Source of the DNA: an uncultured Helicobacteraceae bacterium | Lineage (GTDB): Bacteria > Campylobacterota > Campylobacteria > Campylobacterales > Helicobacteraceae | Direction: 5' to 3' | NCBI GenBank assembly: GCA_910578285.1 | Contig: CAJTQL010000001.1 | Span: 1 to 64,000, forward strand | Length of the DNA stretch: 64,000 bases | Shown: positions 31,494 through 39,426 of the stretch, in pieces | Layout of the letters: each line of letters begins with the position of its first letter | How positions within the stretch are numbered: the stretch's first letter is position 1 | Program-made: the position numbers and the translations under genes | Notes under the pieces: model-generated | Databases searched by the model: none | What the model saw: only the letters and a program-made list of their open reading frames with translations | What the model was told of the DNA's origin: nothing

Positions 31494-33301
31494 ACCTCAT
31501 TCATTTTCTCCTTGACGGATTGGATAAAGACATCTTTGTCCGCATCATATTGTTCTTTAGTTCTGCGGTCGCGCACCGCAATGCTGTTATTTTGCGCCTC
31601 TTTTTCCCCTAAAACAAGTATCAAAGGCACACGTTCTTTTTCAGCCGTGCGGATTTTTTTGTTCAATGTTTCTGCCTTGAGATTCATTGTCGCATAAGCA
31701 CCTACGGCAGTGAGCTCTTTGTGAATCTGGCGCGCATAATCATGTTGAGATTCTGTGATTGGAATAATCACAGCCTGCGTTGGAGCAATGAAAAGCGGAA
31801 ATTCGCCGCCATAGTGTTCCGTGAGAATCGCGATAAATCGCTCAAAAGACCCCAAAATTGCGCGGTGTAACATCACCGGGCGCTTGTGGGTATTGTCCTC
31901 GGCGACATATTCGAGCGCAAAACGTTCGGGCAGATTCATATCCACCTGAATCGTCCCACATTGCCATTTACGTCCAATCGCATCGGTGATTTTGATGTCA
32001 ATCTTTGGTCCATAAAATGCACCACCGCCCTCATCGACACCATAGGGTAAATCCATTTGCGCAAGCGCATTGTGGAGCGCCTTTGTCGCCTTTTCCCATA
32101 CGGCATCATCACCAATCGATTTCTCGGGACGAGTCGAAAGCTCGAACTCATATTCAAACCCAAAGGCGCTCATAATGTCTTTTGCAAATCCAACAATCTG
32201 CACCACCTCATCTTGGATTTGTTCGGGCATGCAAAAAATATGCGCATCATCTTGTGTGAATTCGCGCACGCGCAAGAGCCCATGCAACACACCGCTTTTT
32301 TCATGGCGATGCACCACGCCATATTCATAGAATCGCAACGGCAAATCACGATAACTGCGAATATCATGCGCATAGACTTTGATATGCCCCACACAATTCA
32401 TGGGCTTGATTCCATATTCAAGCTCATCGATGTGCGTGAAATACATATTTTCGCCATAGTTTTGATAATGCCCGCTGGTTTTCCATAAATCGCTGCGCAA
32501 AATCTCTGGACCGCGCACAGGCTCGTATTCACGGCGAATATGTGCGTCTGTCATGAGTGCCTCGAGTTTGCGGCGCAACCGCGCACCTGCGGGCAGCCAC
32601 AAGGGTAGCCCTGCGCCAATGCTTTCATCAAATGCAAAAAGCCCCATTTCAGCACCCACTTTGCGATGGTCACGCTTCTTTGCCTCCTCGAGCTGGTGGA
32701 GATATTGTGCGAGCGATTCTTTATCAGCAAATGCAATGCCATAGATTCGCGTGAGCATTTCGGTATTCTCATCGCCGCCGATATAGGCGCCAGCAATTTT
32801 GGTGAGCTTGAATGCGCGCAAAAGCGAGACATCAGGCAGGTGAGGTCCGCGGCATAAATCTTCAAAATCGCCTTGTTGGTAAATGGACAACTGCTCGTCA
32901 TGCAGACGTGATAGCACCATTTGTTTGAGGTCATCGCCGCCAAATCTTGCAACAACATCGGCGCGTGGCAAGGAAGTTTTTACAATCTTTGCGCCCTTCT
33001 TGGCGATGTCTTTCATCTTTTTTTCGATTTTGGGCAAATCCTCTTCGCCAATCTTTTGTTGCACCCTGAAGTCATAGTAGAACCCTTCTTGCACCACAGG
33101 TCCCACAAAAAATTGCACATCGCCATAGAGTTCTTTGATAGCCTGCGCCATAAGATGCGCACATGAATGGCGGATAATCTCGAGTGCATCTGGAGAATTA
33201 TCAAACGCAATGGGCTCACCCTTGTCCAAGCCGATTCCTTGCTCCTCTAGCGTCTGTGTGTCATAGATTTCATTGTGATATTTGATACCAATAGGCTGCA
33301 T
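31484..33301 (-). CDS. thrS: threonyl-tRNA synthetase
   Basis: 605 residues, class II. A short TGS-like start, then the editing domain with HSCAHLMAQA, the motif 2 region HEKSGVLHGLLRVREFTQDD, zinc-binding CVGH segment MNCVGHIKVY, motif 3 HRAILGSFERFIAIL, and a C-terminal anticodon domain. Charges tRNA-Thr. Head of the thrS-infC set, with its own promoter. Confidence 0.97.
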   Translation of the reverse strand: MQPIGIKYHNEIYDTQTLEEQGIGLDKGEPIAFDNSPDALEIIRHSCAHLMAQAIKELYGDVQFFVGPVVQEGFYYDFRVQQKIGEEDLPKIEKKMKDIAKKGAKIVKTSLPRADVVARFGGDDLKQMVLSRLHDEQLSIYQQGDFEDLCRGPHLPDVSLLRAFKLTKIAGAYIGGDENTEMLTRIYGIAFADKESLAQYLHQLEEAKKRDHRKVGAEMGLFAFDESIGAGLPLWLPAGARLRRKLEALMTDAHIRREYEPVRGPEILRSDLWKTSGHYQNYGENMYFTHIDELEYGIKPMNCVGHIKVYAHDIRSYRDLPLRFYEYGVVHRHEKSGVLHGLLRVREFTQDDAHIFCMPEQIQDEVVQIVGFAKDIMSAFGFEYEFELSTRPEKSIGDDAVWEKATKALHNALAQMDLPYGVDEGGGAFYGPKIDIKITDAIGRKWQCGTIQVDMNLPERFALEYVAEDNTHKRPVMLHRAILGSFERFIAILTEHYGGEFPLFIAPTQAVIIPITESQHDYARQIHKELTAVGAYATMNLKAETLNKKIRTAEKERVPLILVLGEKEAQNNSIAVRDRRTKEQYDADKDVFIQSVKEKMNEVCF

Positions 33302-33330
33302 TCTGTGTCCTGAACTCGCGTATTTCTTTT

Positions 33331-33336
33331 ATTCTA
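33331..33336 (-). promoter_or_regulatory. promoter -10 box for thrS
   Basis: TAGAAT preceded by TGC on minus, about 30 bases before thrS ATG. No tRNA-like leader is visible between them. Confidence 0.6.
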
Positions 33337-33365
33337 GCACAAAAAACCTGAAAAACAAGAATCTA

Positions 33366-33656
33366 TTAGGATTCACCACTTAGCTTTGCCTTTTGCTCGC
33401 TTTTATACAACCACACAAAGACTTCCAAAACAGCCTGATAGAGTGCAGGTGGAATCTCGGTATCCAGCTCTGTGGCAAGCAATGAATCCACCAACATTTC
33501 GTTTTGAAACAAAGGCACATCGAACTCTTTTGCCTTTTGAATGATTTTCTCGGCGATAAATCCCTTGCCCTTAGCGACAACCTTTGGTGCGCGATCGACT
33601 TCTTTATTATAGGCGAGTGCAGCGGCTTTTTGTGGTTTCATTTTTTCATATCGCAA
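33366..33656 (-). CDS. FlhB C-terminal-like protein (FlhX type)
   Basis: About 91-96 residues; ATG at 33641 (MKPQKAAALAYNKEVDRAPK) fits homologues better than 33656. It matches the cytoplasmic C-terminal domain of the flagellar export protein FlhB: AALAYN, PKVVAKGKGFIAEKI, PLFQNEMLVDSLLATELDTEIPPALYQAV. The membrane part and the NPTH cleavage site are absent. In H. pylori a similar small FlhB-like protein can substitute in export-switch function. Overlaps the ThiF-like gene. Confidence 0.85.
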   Translation of the reverse strand: MRYEKMKPQKAAALAYNKEVDRAPKVVAKGKGFIAEKIIQKAKEFDVPLFQNEMLVDSLLATELDTEIPPALYQAVLEVFVWLYKSEQKAKLSGES

Positions 33657-34441
33657 ACGGGTTGTTCATAGTCTTTGATCTCTGAAATGCCGTTTTCGCC
33701 GCACACGCGACATTTGGGATTCCGCTTTAGCTTCACACTCCGAAACATCATACTCTTCGCCTCGAAGCTCAAGAGTCGGTCAAACAGTGGCTCGCCGATT
33801 CCGATGATGAGCTTGAGGATTTCTGTGGCTTGAATCGTGCCGAGCATTCCTGCCACAGCGCCCAAGATTCCGGCTGTGGAGCATGTGGGCACGGCGTTTG
33901 CGGGCGGCGGGCGGTCAAACACGCATGCATAGCAAGCACTTTGCTTTGGCTTGATGCTCATCGTCTGCCCAGAAAAGCGCAAGATTCCGCCATGCGAATA
34001 GGTTTTGTTGGCAAGCACACATGCATCGTTGATGAGAAATTTTGCTGCAAAATTGTCCGTGCCATCGACAACAAAATCATAGGGTGCAAGAATATCGAGG
34101 ATATTGGCGCTCACAAGCATTTCTTGATAGGTGTTTATTGTAACATCGGGGTTGATTGCCTGCATTTTTGCCTTAGCAGAGAGCACCTTCGCCACACCAA
34201 TTTCGGGCGTTGTGTGAATCACTTGCCGCTGCAAATTGCTCCTATCGACCACATCAGCATCAACAATGCCAATCGTCCCCACGCCAGCAGCAGCGAGATA
34301 GAGAGCAACAGGCGCACCAAGCCCCCCTGCACCAATAATCAAAACTTTTGCATTTGCAATTTTCTCCTGCCCTTCCACGCCCACATCTTGCAAGATAATA
34401 TGGCGCGAATAACGTTCTAATCGTTCATCTGTCCATTCCAT
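33638..34441 (-). CDS. ThiF/MoeB family adenylyltransferase
   Basis: 267 residues. RYSRHIILQDVGVEGQEKI start, ATP motif IIGAGGLGAPVALYLAAAG, DADVVDRSNLQRQ, and a CxxC pair near ACYACVFDRP and CRVCG (zinc). Adenylates the C-terminal glycine of a ubiquitin-like sulfur carrier, ThiS or MoaD. ThiS is encoded two genes upstream in the same set, so ThiF for thiamine thiazole synthesis is the first choice; MoeB for molybdopterin cannot be ruled out. Confidence 0.88.
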   Translation of the reverse strand: MEWTDERLERYSRHIILQDVGVEGQEKIANAKVLIIGAGGLGAPVALYLAAAGVGTIGIVDADVVDRSNLQRQVIHTTPEIGVAKVLSAKAKMQAINPDVTINTYQEMLVSANILDILAPYDFVVDGTDNFAAKFLINDACVLANKTYSHGGILRFSGQTMSIKPKQSACYACVFDRPPPANAVPTCSTAGILGAVAGMLGTIQATEILKLIIGIGEPLFDRLLSFEAKSMMFRSVKLKRNPKCRVCGENGISEIKDYEQPVCDMKK

Positions 34442-34450
34442 CGTGTTCCT

Positions 34451-35320
34451 TTATTCCGAATCTGCCCATTTTTGCAGCTTTGCGCGCAAATCCTTAGCAA
34501 TTTGGCGCGCATTATAGCGCGTATTTTCATAAGGACCCCTTGAGCTATGCACGGAGCTTAGTCGCCATTCTTTGACAACCTTACCCTTGCAATCGCGTAT
34601 TACAATAAGCACCTGCATGACCGAACCTTTCGTGCCATTTTCGATTTTCACATCGGCGCGCATGACGTTTGGTGCCGAATCTGATAGCTCATAGAACTCT
34701 TTGAGTACGCCCTCAAGGGATTTGCCCACCATATCGGCATAGCGCATATCGCTCACAGCAAGTTGCAAGATCATCGACACAACCCGTGATTCTTTTGCGG
34801 GCAATTCTGGCGGGGTTTCGCCAAGCGCTTGGAGCAGCAACGCGCTTTGAATCACGCGCGAATCCCCTTTTGTCCCCGCTCCTTTGGGCGCGGCACATGA
34901 AGGTTCTGTGTTCGCATGGCGCAAAGCCCATTGGTAGCTTTTTTGTAGGGATTGGATAATGATTTTCTTAGGAATCTCGGCGCGAATATAATACACTCCC
35001 TGCTTATGCGCGACATTGACAAAAGACACATTCGCATTGTCAAGCTCGATTTGCGGCACAATATCGGCAGGCTTAGAATCGGCAAAATCATCATATCTGC
35101 CGCGCTGAATCTGCATCTGCAACGAAAGGACAAGCTGTGCGCGAATGTCTTCAAGCGCGCGCGCTTTGGCGAGCTGCTCGTCCTCTGCGCTGCCATAGCC
35201 ATAGAGATTGTGCTGACTATGCGAGAGTTTCGGAGGCTCAAAATACCACACCGGAGGCTCGGGCTCGCTTTGGCAGCCCACAAACCACAACACCAACACA
35301 AACCCTAGAAAAAGCCTCAA
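34451..35320 (-). CDS. LPP20-like lipoprotein
   Basis: 289 residues. Signal peptide with lipobox (LVLWFVGC, Cys at ~16), then PPVWYFEPPKLSHSQHNLYG and GYGSAEDEQLAKARALEDIRAQL, the pattern of LPP20/LPS-assembly-type lipoproteins of Helicobacter. Two similar repeats of the fold seem present (the second around SMILQLAVSDMRYADMVG). The start is TTG 35320, overlapping the TGA of thiS, so the two are translated together even though their jobs appear unrelated. Confidence 0.8.
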   Translation of the reverse strand: MRLFLGFVLVLWFVGCQSEPEPPVWYFEPPKLSHSQHNLYGYGSAEDEQLAKARALEDIRAQLVLSLQMQIQRGRYDDFADSKPADIVPQIELDNANVSFVNVAHKQGVYYIRAEIPKKIIIQSLQKSYQWALRHANTEPSCAAPKGAGTKGDSRVIQSALLLQALGETPPELPAKESRVVSMILQLAVSDMRYADMVGKSLEGVLKEFYELSDSAPNVMRADVKIENGTKGSVMQVLIVIRDCKGKVVKEWRLSSVHSSRGPYENTRYNARQIAKDLRAKLQKWADSE

Positions 35321-35526
35321 AAGCTACCACCGCCCATGAAGTATAGAAAATTGACCACATCACCCTCTTTGAGCTGTGTATGCGCATAATGCTCTTGCGC
35401 CACAAATTCTTCATTGAGCTGCACGCTCACGGTTTCGGGCATTTGAACATTTTCACGTTTGAGCAATTCGCTCACACTCAAAGGTGCGTTGTGCTCTTTA
35501 TCTTCGCCATTGACAATAAGTTTCAT
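35317..35526 (-). CDS. thiS: sulfur carrier protein ThiS with two residues after the Gly-Gly
   Basis: 69 residues from ATG 35526, preceded by TTAGGAGAAAAT. Ubiquitin-like beta-grasp pattern: MKLIVNGEDKEHNAPLSV, LLKRENVQMPETVSVQLNEEFV, LKEGDVVNFLYFMGGGSF. Carries sulfur as a C-terminal thiocarboxylate for thiazole synthesis. The chain ends GGGSF rather than GG, so either the last two residues are removed or this protein differs from standard ThiS. Confidence 0.85.
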   Translation of the reverse strand: MKLIVNGEDKEHNAPLSVSELLKRENVQMPETVSVQLNEEFVAQEHYAHTQLKEGDVVNFLYFMGGGSF

Positions 35527-35746
35527 ATTTTCTCCTAATTCATTGTGGAATCGCAAACGCAAGTTATGCGACAATGCCATTTGCCACGCTCAAGGTGCAA
35601 GCGCCATGCGACTTTGGCGCAATCATATCATTTTTCCTTTAATAATGCGATATTTGATTTTGATTCGACATAAAGATTGCGAAAAGCCCTATGTAAGCAG
35701 GGGAGCAAGGCATGAAACATCACACGCTAACGCATTCAAGAATTAT

Positions 35747-35797
35747 TTAGCAATCTTTAAAGCTAGATAGACTATCATCAAGACGTGTATCATTCAT
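35747..35797 (-). CDS. 16-residue ORF behind a hairpin-held ribosome site
   Basis: MNDTRLDDSLSSFKDC, with AAAGGAGG nine bases before ATG. That site lies in a hairpin (next entry). A second short frame (35626-35564, MIAPKSHGACTLSVANG...) follows and ends 37 bases before thiS. These could be leader peptides for the thiS operon. There is no conservation evidence available here; low confidence. The rest of the 456-base thiS-fliQ gap shows nothing else I can name. Confidence 0.3.
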   Translation of the reverse strand: MNDTRLDDSLSSFKDC

Positions 35798-35829
35798 GTT
35801 GCATCGCCTCCTTTCGCAGGATTTGCAAC
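35798..35829 (-). promoter_or_regulatory. hairpin enclosing a GGAGG ribosome site
   Basis: GTTGCA and TGCAAC pair as a 6-bp stem; inside, TCCT pairs with AGGA of the ribosome site around a GCGAA loop. The ATG of a 16-codon ORF follows directly. Such a structure could gate translation. It does not match the thiamine, cobalamin or FMN riboswitch cores as I know them. Confidence 0.35.
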
Positions 35830-35944
35830 CCACCCCACAAGGCGGCAACTTCTCATGGAGAGATTCGCACCTTGCAAGGTTTTGCCCAAATCATCTTCAA
35901 TTCCCCTTTCGCACAGAACATCACGCATGTTGGTGATTTTATGC

Positions 35945-35950
35945 TAAGAT
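35945..35950 (+). promoter_or_regulatory. promoter -10 box for fliQ-murB
   Basis: TAAGAT within TATGCTAAGATG (TGC before it), 33-38 bases upstream of fliQ ATG; the ribosome site CAGGAGAAG follows. No sigma-54 or sigma-28 element is evident. Confidence 0.5.
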
Positions 35951-35982
35951 GAGCGGAATTTTTCAGGAGAAGCCACACATCT

Positions 35983-36249
35983 ATGGAAGCAGAGCTCATG
36001 CGACTTGCTATCGAGACCTATAAGCTTACCCTATCACTCTCGTTGCCCATGTTGCTCGCGGGACTGATGATTGGTCTTATGGTGAGCATTTTTCAGGCAA
36101 CAACACAAATCAATGAGCAAATCCTCGCGTTTGTGCCCAAAATCCTCGCCGTCATTGCTGTTGTGATTCTCACTATGCCATGGATGCTCAATCTGCTTAT
36201 CGACTTCACCACGCGCCTCATCAATATGATTCCTGACTTCCCTTTCTAG
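35983..36249 (+). CDS. fliQ: flagellar export protein FliQ
   Basis: 88 residues with two transmembrane helices (TLSLSLPMLLAGLMIGLMVSI and ILAVIAVVILTMPWMLNLLI) around the conserved FQATTQINEQILAFVPK. Part of the FliPQR export gate in the flagellar basal body. murB starts two bases after its stop; the fliQ-murB pair occurs also in H. pylori. Confidence 0.95.
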   Translation: MEAELMRLAIETYKLTLSLSLPMLLAGLMIGLMVSIFQATTQINEQILAFVPKILAVIAVVILTMPWMLNLLIDFTTRLINMIPDFPF

Positions 36250-36251
36250 CC

Positions 36252-37064
36252 ATGCCTTCAGTTTCGTCTATCACGCTCGATTTGTCGCGCTACACGCATG
36301 TGCGAATCGGCGGTGTGTCGCATGTCGCCGTGTTGCATACACTATGCGAGCAAAACTATCAGCTCCTAGGACATGGATACAATCTCCTCGTTTCCCCAGA
36401 AGCGCGCAATCTCGCCATTTTGGGCGATACATTTGCAACACTTGCAATGTTGCCCAATGGACTTTTGCGAGTTGGCGCGGCGCTGCCTGCCTACAAGCTC
36501 TATACATATGCCAAACACAATGATTTATGGGGTTTTGAATTTCTTGCACATCTGCCCGGAAGCATTGGTGGGCTTGTCAAGATGAATGCGGGCATGAGCC
36601 TCGCCACAAACGGCGCGATTGCACGGTATGAAATCTGCGATGTCCTCGCCGGAATCGCCACAGCAAAACATGATTTTATAGACGCAAGCACACTTGGACT
36701 TGGTTATCGAACAAGCAACATCAGCGAGACAATCTATGCCGCGTTTTTCCATGCACGGCGCGGATTCCGCCATGCGCTGCTTGCCGAGTTTGCGAAATTG
36801 CGGCGCAAACAGCCTAAAGGCGCGAGTTTCGGAAGCGCGTTTAAGAATCCGCCGGGCGATTTTGCTGGCAGGCTCATCGAATCTGTCGGACTCAAAGGCG
36901 TACGCTTTGGGAATGTCTGCTTTAGCGAAAAGCATGCAAATTTTCTTATCAACACGGGCGACGCGAGCTTTGATGAGGCAAAGGCATTGCTTGATGAAGC
37001 GAAGCGCCGCGTGTTTGACACGTACGGAATCACGTTGCAAGAAGAGGTTGTGATTCTCACATAA
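36252..37064 (+). CDS. murB: UDP-N-acetylenolpyruvoylglucosamine reductase MurB
   Basis: 270 residues, FAD enzyme of peptidoglycan precursor synthesis. LGHGYNLLVSPEA (FAD loop), GFEFLAHLPGSIGGLVKMNAGM, LGYRTSNI, SFGSAFKNPPGDFAGRLIE (catalytic Ser region) and NFLINTGDAS are visible. Reduces enolpyruvyl-GlcNAc to muramic acid. Slightly shorter than the E. coli enzyme (342), as in other Helicobacter. Confidence 0.94.
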   Translation: MPSVSSITLDLSRYTHVRIGGVSHVAVLHTLCEQNYQLLGHGYNLLVSPEARNLAILGDTFATLAMLPNGLLRVGAALPAYKLYTYAKHNDLWGFEFLAHLPGSIGGLVKMNAGMSLATNGAIARYEICDVLAGIATAKHDFIDASTLGLGYRTSNISETIYAAFFHARRGFRHALLAEFAKLRRKQPKGASFGSAFKNPPGDFAGRLIESVGLKGVRFGNVCFSEKHANFLINTGDASFDEAKALLDEAKRRVFDTYGITLQEEVVILT

Positions 37065-37081
37065 GCGCAAAATAGGGGCTT

Positions 37082-38233
37082 CTAGGCGCTCGCCTCCGCG
37101 CTCGCCTGCTGATCCGTCTTGCTATTTAGCAACTTTTGCAGTAACGAATCACTGCCCGCCTTTTTCTTTGCCCGAGCCAACAGTATCTCGCGCGAGATTT
37201 CCTCATCGACAATCTTCGCTTCGGCTGTATGATTCTCTTTCCCAAGCCCAAGCAAAGTTTCCAAATCATCTTCGATTGCAAGTTTTTTAAGATTTTCACC
37301 CAAAGTCCTCGCGGCTTCTGAAAGAGCAGATTGTGTCATTGGGTCAAAACCCCTAAATGCGAAGCTCGTGTTCCAATTGTTTTGGTAATAATTGACGATG
37401 ACATCTTCTAGCTCGGCAAATTGCTCTTGTTGCTCGGGACTTAGATATTGTTTAAGTCGCACTCCAATATCATGAAAAATCTGCAATTCATTTGTAATCT
37501 CAAAATCAGCCACATAAATTGCCAATGCAAATGCCTTTTCGTTATTCTGTTCTATTGCCATGCGCGTATAATCGATTGCATTGCCACGAATCTGCTCGAT
37601 AATTTCGGGCATTGCCTGTAACTTTGCTTTTAGAAGTAGCAAGACATTTGTTTCTTTAGAATCGGGGTCTTGTTTGAATTGTTCTTTTAAAACATCATCA
37701 AGCATTTTCTCGATACTTTGCGTTGCTGTGTTAAAGTCGCTACGTGAATAGCCTTTGTCAACAACCGATATATCCTCGTTGGAGAGAAAAGGGATTACAC
37801 TCATTTGAGCCGGAAGCTGAAAGCCTGAATCGACACTCTCTCCATTACTGCTGACATCGAATCGATAATTCATTGCCTCGGCATAGCGAGGATTTTGTTG
37901 CAAAAATGTTGCCTTTTTCGCGCTGATTTCATCGGCTCTAAGGATTCCATACGAATCACGAAAAGATTCTTTACCATAATCAAAATAACTTGATAGACTT
38001 TCCATCGTCAAACTCTCAAGAGAGGCAGTGAAAATCAGCTTTGAATCCTCCAACCACGCTTGCTCCATTTCTGCAATCATGGCATGAAGCCCCATAGACT
38101 GCGATTGTGTCACGTTGTTTGTGTCTACAGAATCAAATGCGATTTCCTCATCTTTGGATTCTTGTTTGGCTGCATTGAGCTGTCGATATGATTGTAACAT
38201 CGATGTCATGTTCAATGTTGGATTAATGGTCAT
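37082..38233 (-). CDS. unrecognised acidic protein, 383 residues
   Basis: I do not recognise a family. No signal peptide or transmembrane segment. The chain is acidic and mostly helical, with TSMLQSYRQLNAAKQESKDE at the start, long Glu/Gln-rich helices (YLSPEQQEQFAELEDVIVNYY), and a Lys- then Ala/Ser-rich tail (ARAKKKAGSDSLL ... QQASAEASA). AAGGATAG precedes ATG. It lies convergent to murB, 17 bases away, and divergent from the phosphoesterase. The shape would suit a structural or secreted export-type substrate, but this is a guess. Confidence 0.7.
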   Translation of the reverse strand: MTINPTLNMTSMLQSYRQLNAAKQESKDEEIAFDSVDTNNVTQSQSMGLHAMIAEMEQAWLEDSKLIFTASLESLTMESLSSYFDYGKESFRDSYGILRADEISAKKATFLQQNPRYAEAMNYRFDVSSNGESVDSGFQLPAQMSVIPFLSNEDISVVDKGYSRSDFNTATQSIEKMLDDVLKEQFKQDPDSKETNVLLLLKAKLQAMPEIIEQIRGNAIDYTRMAIEQNNEKAFALAIYVADFEITNELQIFHDIGVRLKQYLSPEQQEQFAELEDVIVNYYQNNWNTSFAFRGFDPMTQSALSEAARTLGENLKKLAIEDDLETLLGLGKENHTAEAKIVDEEISREILLARAKKKAGSDSLLQKLLNSKTDQQASAEASA

Positions 38234-38402
38234 GTTCTATCCTTCCGCTTGCAAAGTCACGATTGAATCGCGCTGCCGCTACATTATGCAACAAGAGCAA
38301 CGCGTGTTTTTATGACGTATCGCGTCTTTGCAACTCTCCAAGCAAATTTTGTTCCTTTTTTGGCGAGATAACGTGGTTATCCAAGAATCGAATCGGACAT
38401 GC

Positions 38403-38408
38403 TAGAAT
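38403..38408 (+). promoter_or_regulatory. promoter -10 box for the phosphoesterase gene
   Basis: TAGAAT with TGC before it, about 70 bases upstream of ATG 38475. The 240-base divergent gap (38234-38474) holds no gene that I can support. Confidence 0.5.
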
Positions 38409-38474
38409 CTTTGGCTGCATTGCAATGCGTTGTAGTTGTATATGTAGAGATTTTCAAAAGGAACAGCACTATCG

Positions 38475-39380
38475 ATGAAAAAAATCCTTTTTGCCATCAT
38501 CATTCTCTTGCTTGCAGCAGGAATCTATGCGCCACTCACCGAGCGATTCTATGATGTCGACATCACACAACAAAAACCACTGCATATCGCGCTTTTGAGC
38601 GACGTGCATTCAGGGACATTCTATCTCCCAAACCTCTTTGAAAAGCTCAAGAATGCGCAACAAAAAGGCGAGCTCGATGCCATTTTTCTTGTGGGCGACA
38701 TCATCGATGACGAAGAACCCATCGAGGGCGCACGCGTTTTGCTCGAAGGGCTCAAAAAGGACTTCGCACAAACGCCAAAATTTTATGTTACGGGCAACCA
38801 CGAATTTATGGGAGATATTGACGCAATCAAGGCGCTTGTGCGCGAAAATGAGATTGTGATTCTCGATTCGAATCTCCCAAGCGTTGCAATCGAGCTCAAG
38901 GGGCACAATCTCTGGCTTTTTGGAATCGATGACCCAAAGGGTTTTGATAACGATGTTGCATTTTGGCGCGAACTCTTGCATGCAACACTCACAAACGATA
39001 ACTGGCGCGAAGCAAAAAAGCAAGCTCTGCCGAGCTGGTTTCATGCAATCTCGACCGAACCAAATGATAAAGCAATAAAAATCCTGCTCACGCATCGTCC
39101 CGAATTTATCGAAGACTATGCGCGATTCTCACTCGATGTCATCGTATCAGGGCATACACATGGCGGGCAAGTGCGGATTCCCTTTTTGATAAATGGGCTC
39201 TATGCGCCCAATCAGGGCTTATTCTCACCCTATGCCGGTGGGCTTTATGAACGTGATAAAATCGCTGATTCTGCCCATCATGCCCCACTTTATCTCATCG
39301 TTTCACGTGGTATGAGCTTGAATTGGAAGCTCCCTCGAATCTTCAACCCACCCGAGCTCATCTGGCTGATGATTCGATAA
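38475..39380 (+). CDS. membrane-anchored metallophosphoesterase (YaeI-like)
   Basis: 301 residues. N-terminal membrane anchor (ILFAIIILLLAAGIYAP), then the calcineurin-type metal motifs: LLSDVHSGTF, VGDIIDDEE, TGNHEF, LTHRPEF, SGHTHGGQ. Related enzymes act on UDP-diacylglucosamine or other phosphodiesters at the membrane. The C-terminus (YLIVSRGMSLNWKLPRIFNPPELIWL) is typical of the YaeI/LpxH-like group. AAAAGGAACAGC precedes the start. Substrate not known. Confidence 0.88.
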   Translation: MKKILFAIIILLLAAGIYAPLTERFYDVDITQQKPLHIALLSDVHSGTFYLPNLFEKLKNAQQKGELDAIFLVGDIIDDEEPIEGARVLLEGLKKDFAQTPKFYVTGNHEFMGDIDAIKALVRENEIVILDSNLPSVAIELKGHNLWLFGIDDPKGFDNDVAFWRELLHATLTNDNWREAKKQALPSWFHAISTEPNDKAIKILLTHRPEFIEDYARFSLDVIVSGHTHGGQVRIPFLINGLYAPNQGLFSPYAGGLYERDKIADSAHHAPLYLIVSRGMSLNWKLPRIFNPPELIWLMIR

Positions 39381-39403
39381 ACAAGCTGTTCAATATTCTG
39401 CGC

Positions 39404-39409
39404 TACAAT
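39404..39409 (+). promoter_or_regulatory. promoter -10 box for selD
   Basis: TACAAT just after the phosphoesterase gene, about 18 bases before selD ATG; AAAAAGGAG follows as ribosome site. The short leader is plausible for this group. Confidence 0.45.
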
Positions 39410-39426
39410 CCCAAAAAGGAGTATCA

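Noticed and set aside
35798..35980. Possible signal-recognition-particle RNA or riboswitch
   Set aside because: The invariant GGAAG...AGCAG loop of SRP RNA is absent, and I cannot fit the cores of the thiamine, cobalamin or FMN riboswitches.
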